Assembly: GCA_043777595.1 (NCBI GenBank)
Contig: JAYWHT010000025.1
Span: forward strand, 1 to 63,507
DNA length: 63,507 nt
Direction of reading: 5' to 3'
Origin: JAYVJH01 sp043777595
GTDB lineage: Bacteria > Bacteroidota > Bacteroidia > Cytophagales > Spirosomataceae
Part shown: in pieces, positions 61,120 to 63,507 of the stretch
Position numbering within the stretch: position 1 is the first letter of the stretch
How the letters are laid out: each line of letters starts with the position of its first letter
Program-made: the position numbers and the translations under genes
The notes under the pieces: generated by a model
What the model was told of the DNA's origin: nothing
Databases searched by the model: none
What the model saw: only the letters and a program-made list of their open reading frames with translations

Positions 61120-61325
61120 AAGTAGTGGATAGTGAAAAACGGATAACAAAAAACATTTTAATTAGTCAATAATCAAATATTTAAAAACAAATCAAGACGT
61201 TGTTTATCTGCAAGTAACTATTTAAGTACTTATTTAAAACTAATACGGTATTTTAATTTTGATAACTCACTGATTAACAGCATTGTATTTAACTCACGAC
61301 ACTGTACTATATACTCACTACTCCT
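61120..61325. repeat. Longest copy of the AGTAGT-end dispersed element
   Basis: About 205 bp. It begins AAGTAGTGGATAGTGAAAAA and ends ATATACTCACTACT, whose reverse complement starts AGTAGTGAG, so the ends are a short inverted repeat. Its left part matches copies at 34541, 35275, 41725 and 44934; its right part matches 5858-5969 and 50705-50985. No coding capacity. A MITE-like or REP-like element is likely. Confidence 0.75.
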
Positions 61326-61434
61326 TATTACTCAATATCAAATTCGTACCTTTTTACCCCATACCATTTTGTAGTTCATGGCCAACAATACCACAAAATG
61401 AACACAAACCTACATACAAAAATACCTTGCAACC

Positions 61435-61941
61435 ATGCCATCATTCGTAGCCATTATTTTACAAACAACCATTATTTATTTGTTGATGGTTGCGTCGTTG
61501 CGCCTTTTTGGCAAAAAAGAACTAGCTCAGTTGTCTATCATAGACTTGGTATTTATTTTACTTATCAGCAATTCGGTACAAAATGCAATGGTTGGCAGTA
61601 GTAAAGATTTTGTAGGGGGGCTGATGTCGGCAGGGGCTTTGTTTGTTGTTAATTATTTGTTAAAAACACTCATTTATCGTTCTCCAAAAATCAGTAATTG
61701 GATTGAAGGCGAGCCGCTCGTATTGATTTACAAAGGCGATATACATCTAATAAACATAGAAAAAGCCCAAATCACAAATTCAGAACTTGAAGCTGCCGTC
61801 AGAGAGCATGGCGTAGATAGTGTCAAAAAGGTAGATTTGGCAATGCTCGAAATAGACGGTAGTATCAGTGTTTTATCGAATGATTTTTCTCGTCAGTCTT
61901 CTCGCAAACGCAAGGTGCATCGGTCAATTAGCAAGCAATAA
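61435..61941 (+). CDS. DUF421 domain membrane protein (YetF-like)
   Basis: 168 residues. Three N-terminal helices (FVAIILQTTIIYLLMVASLRLFGKKELAQLSIIDLVFILLISNSVQNAMVG) are followed by the cytoplasmic DUF421 domain (IEGEPLVLIYKGDIHLINIEKAQITNSELEAAVREHGVDSVKKVDLAMLEIDGSISVL). Family function unknown. It starts at the ATG at 61435 and is convergent with the sensor kinase. Confidence 0.92.
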   Translation: MPSFVAIILQTTIIYLLMVASLRLFGKKELAQLSIIDLVFILLISNSVQNAMVGSSKDFVGGLMSAGALFVVNYLLKTLIYRSPKISNWIEGEPLVLIYKGDIHLINIEKAQITNSELEAAVREHGVDSVKKVDLAMLEIDGSISVLSNDFSRQSSRKRKVHRSISKQ

Positions 61942-61953
61942 GGTACTTAACAG

Positions 61954-63333
61954 TCAATTTTGTTCAAACACTACCACAAACTGATGTAGGTTGGGCGGTA
62001 GTTGGGTATATGAAATGGTAGCTTTGTGAAACTTTAATATACGCAGCGCAATAGGCAACCCTAAGCCAGAGCCTGGTATGTGCTGAGTGTCGTCGCCACG
62101 CCTGAAAGCATCGGTAAGCAGCGATGTGGCATTTTGTGGCTCTGCGATTATTTTTGAGGCCGTATTGGTGAGTATTACTTGAAGTTGTGCCGTTTTGTTT
62201 TCTTGTTTTATTTCTATCAATATTTGCTTGTTGTCAGCATACAGATACGCATTTTTGAGCAAATTTATAAATACAATTTCTAACAGCGTAGCCTGTGTAG
62301 GAATTTCTAAATTAGGCACAAAATCTTCATTTTCAACAATATTGAGTTCCATCTCAAAGTCAGCAAATTGTTTTTTGATGACTTTGTAGGCATTAAAAAT
62401 CACCTCGTCAATCGACACTTTTCTCGACTCGCCGTAGTAGTCTTTGTTGTATATGTGAGTCAAAATTGTGAGCGACTCTACCAAGCCACCAAGTTGCTGC
62501 ACATCGTTGTGCATATTTGTAAGGTAGTTTTGGGTGTTTTTGGGGTGTTGCTCTTGCAGTAGGTTGTCGAGCTGCAAACTCAGGCGACTGACGGGCGTGC
62601 GTAGCTCGTGCGAAGCCTGCGCCGTAAACGACCGCTGCACCTGATAGGCCGCCTCAATACGTTGAAGCATTTGGTTGAACGATTTTGACAATGAATTTAT
62701 TTCATCATATTTTCTATTTTCGGGTAGTTGGGTTTTCAATTCTTGTACCGTAATCTCTGAAATTGTTTGCCTTAAAATATCTAATGGCTTCAATGAGCGC
62801 ATCACAATCAGGTATGCCATTCCGCCAACCAACAGGCAGCCTACCACAAAAACCAAGAGCAATGTGTAGGCCAAATAGCGTAGTTTACTTAGTCCATAAA
62901 TATCTTCGGCGGCAATAATGACATAATAATCATTGCCTTTGGTTTTATAGACCAATCCAAACAACTCTTGGCCGTTTTGTTTTCTAAAAAAAAAAGATTT
63001 CGTTTTGAGTATTGCTAAGTCTGAGGGGTAGTACTTTATCAAAGCATCGGGTACAGAACTATAAACGAGTTTTTGATGGGTATCAAAAATAAGCGTTTTT
63101 TCGTTGTATAATTTATGAACTTCGTTGTTGTCTATTGTTCTAAGTAGCTCTTTATCAATGTTCTGAATCTTTACAAATAGCTTGATGTCGCTGAGGGCTT
63201 CTTCTTTGAGGCGGTCGGCAAACTCTTGGCTACGAAAGTTTGAAAATGAGTAATAAATAAACAGCAACGCCAAGCCAAAAAGCATAGCAAAGGCAATGCT
63301 CAGATAGAGCGATAGGTATTGTTTGAGGGTCAT
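61954..63333 (-). CDS. Sensor histidine kinase of an OmpR-type two-component system
   Basis: 459 residues from the ATG at 63333 (MTLKQYLSLYLSIAFAMLFGLALLFIYYSF). A -7 box at 63398-63405 makes the upstream ATG at 63396 nearly leaderless and less likely. Two membrane helices frame a periplasmic domain (about 35-150); HAMP (SLKPLDILRQTISEI); H-box TAQASHELRTPVSRL; N-box NLLKNAYLYAD; G2 GSGLGLPIALRILKFH. The regulator gene is not in the window and may lie past its end. It could control the metal efflux set, but that is inference. Confidence 0.92.
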   Translation of the reverse strand: MTLKQYLSLYLSIAFAMLFGLALLFIYYSFSNFRSQEFADRLKEEALSDIKLFVKIQNIDKELLRTIDNNEVHKLYNEKTLIFDTHQKLVYSSVPDALIKYYPSDLAILKTKSFFFRKQNGQELFGLVYKTKGNDYYVIIAAEDIYGLSKLRYLAYTLLLVFVVGCLLVGGMAYLIVMRSLKPLDILRQTISEITVQELKTQLPENRKYDEINSLSKSFNQMLQRIEAAYQVQRSFTAQASHELRTPVSRLSLQLDNLLQEQHPKNTQNYLTNMHNDVQQLGGLVESLTILTHIYNKDYYGESRKVSIDEVIFNAYKVIKKQFADFEMELNIVENEDFVPNLEIPTQATLLEIVFINLLKNAYLYADNKQILIEIKQENKTAQLQVILTNTASKIIAEPQNATSLLTDAFRRGDDTQHIPGSGLGLPIALRILKFHKATISYTQLPPNLHQFVVVFEQN

Positions 63334-63397
63334 TAATTTGTATTGTTGAGCTATATTAGACAAATTTGTTTTTGACAAACGACCCGATTTATACATA

Positions 63398-63405
63398 CAA
63401 AGTTA
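63398..63405 (-). promoter_or_regulatory. -7 box of the sensor kinase
   Basis: TAACTTTG on the minus strand, an exact TAnnTTTG match. It supports the ATG at 63333 and a leader of about 60 nt, and suggests the kinase may be transcribed without an upstream regulator gene. Confidence 0.6.
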
Positions 63406-63507
63406 CTATTCAACGGATTGTGCTAATTAAAAGATAAAGTTTTTGACCTGTAAAATGGGCATTTCGGCAATAAAATTTAAAAATATTGCGAATGTTAAAG
63501 CTGTTAT

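Larger units (their letters stand above)
60836..61434. other. Regulatory and repeat-rich intergenic region
   Basis: From the czcC start outward: four TTAAA direct repeats (60877-60915), an A/T-rich stretch, and the full-length copy of the AGTAGT-end element (61120-61325), then the leader of the DUF421 gene. No extra gene was seen. Confidence 0.7.

Overview
The window looks like chromosomal DNA of a Bacteroidota member, most likely of the Cytophagales type. Several things point there. Promoters match the phylum consensus TAnnTTTG at -7, and there are almost no Shine-Dalgarno sites. Marker proteins include reg_prop/Y_Y_Y sensor kinases, a DUF3078 protein, DUF4097 adhesins, DUF3467 and FKBP lipoproteins. 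G+C is moderate (about 40% by eye). No rRNA, tRNA or CRISPR array was seen.

Layout. 0-9 kb: a LytS/LytTR-type two-component pair, two FKBP lipoproteins, an orphan DUF433 antitoxin with a truncated toxin, a PD-(D/E)XK-like protein, NrnA, nucleoside diphosphate kinase and a Uma2-family protein. 9-15 kb: fadD, then a low-G+C type II restriction-modification pair that appears inserted at the fadD 3' end, whose tail is duplicated on the far side; after it come a sugar isomerase and an FAH-family enzyme. 15-23 kb: a polyprenyl synthase, a patatin, the rplM-rpsI-rpsB-tsf translation block, an ECF sigma factor with a hydrophobic tail, and MscS- and MscL-type channels. 23-32 kb: the second half of the dcw cluster (murD-ftsW-murG-murC-ftsQ-ftsA-ftsZ). 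32-46 kb: DNA glycosylase, accD, a radical SAM protein, an ECF sigma/HEAT anti-sigma/DUF4097 group, a YoeB toxin-antitoxin pair, an M20 peptidase, a CaiB-type CoA transferase, nuoH and an acyl-CoA dehydrogenase. 46-49.3 kb: a two-gene cassette encoding an HNH nuclease and a leucine-rich-repeat/ABC-type ATPase fusion, bracketed by 34-bp direct repeats. 49-54.6 kb: an ArsR regulator with a nonsense-interrupted membrane protein, a glyoxalase, a cupin and a GH78 rhamnosidase. 54.6-63.5 kb: a TolC-HlyD-CzcA metal efflux set interrupted by a decayed DUF433/DUF5615 locus, a DUF421 protein and a sensor kinase.

The most interesting candidate system is the HNH + LRR-ATPase pair. It has the parts of a Septu (PtuA/PtuB) anti-phage module, but with a 12-repeat internalin-like LRR domain on the ATPase. 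The restriction-modification pair, and possibly the first DUF433 locus, are also bracketed by direct repeats, which suggests insertion with duplication of flanking DNA.

The intergenic regions hold several families of short dispersed repeats. One is a MITE-like element of about 190 bp with terminal inverted repeats; one copy has a perfect 7-bp target duplication and is nested in another repeat. A second family carries the end AGTAGTGAATAGTG and abuts gene boundaries. A third is G/C-rich and palindromic, and enters the signal-peptide region of two genes.
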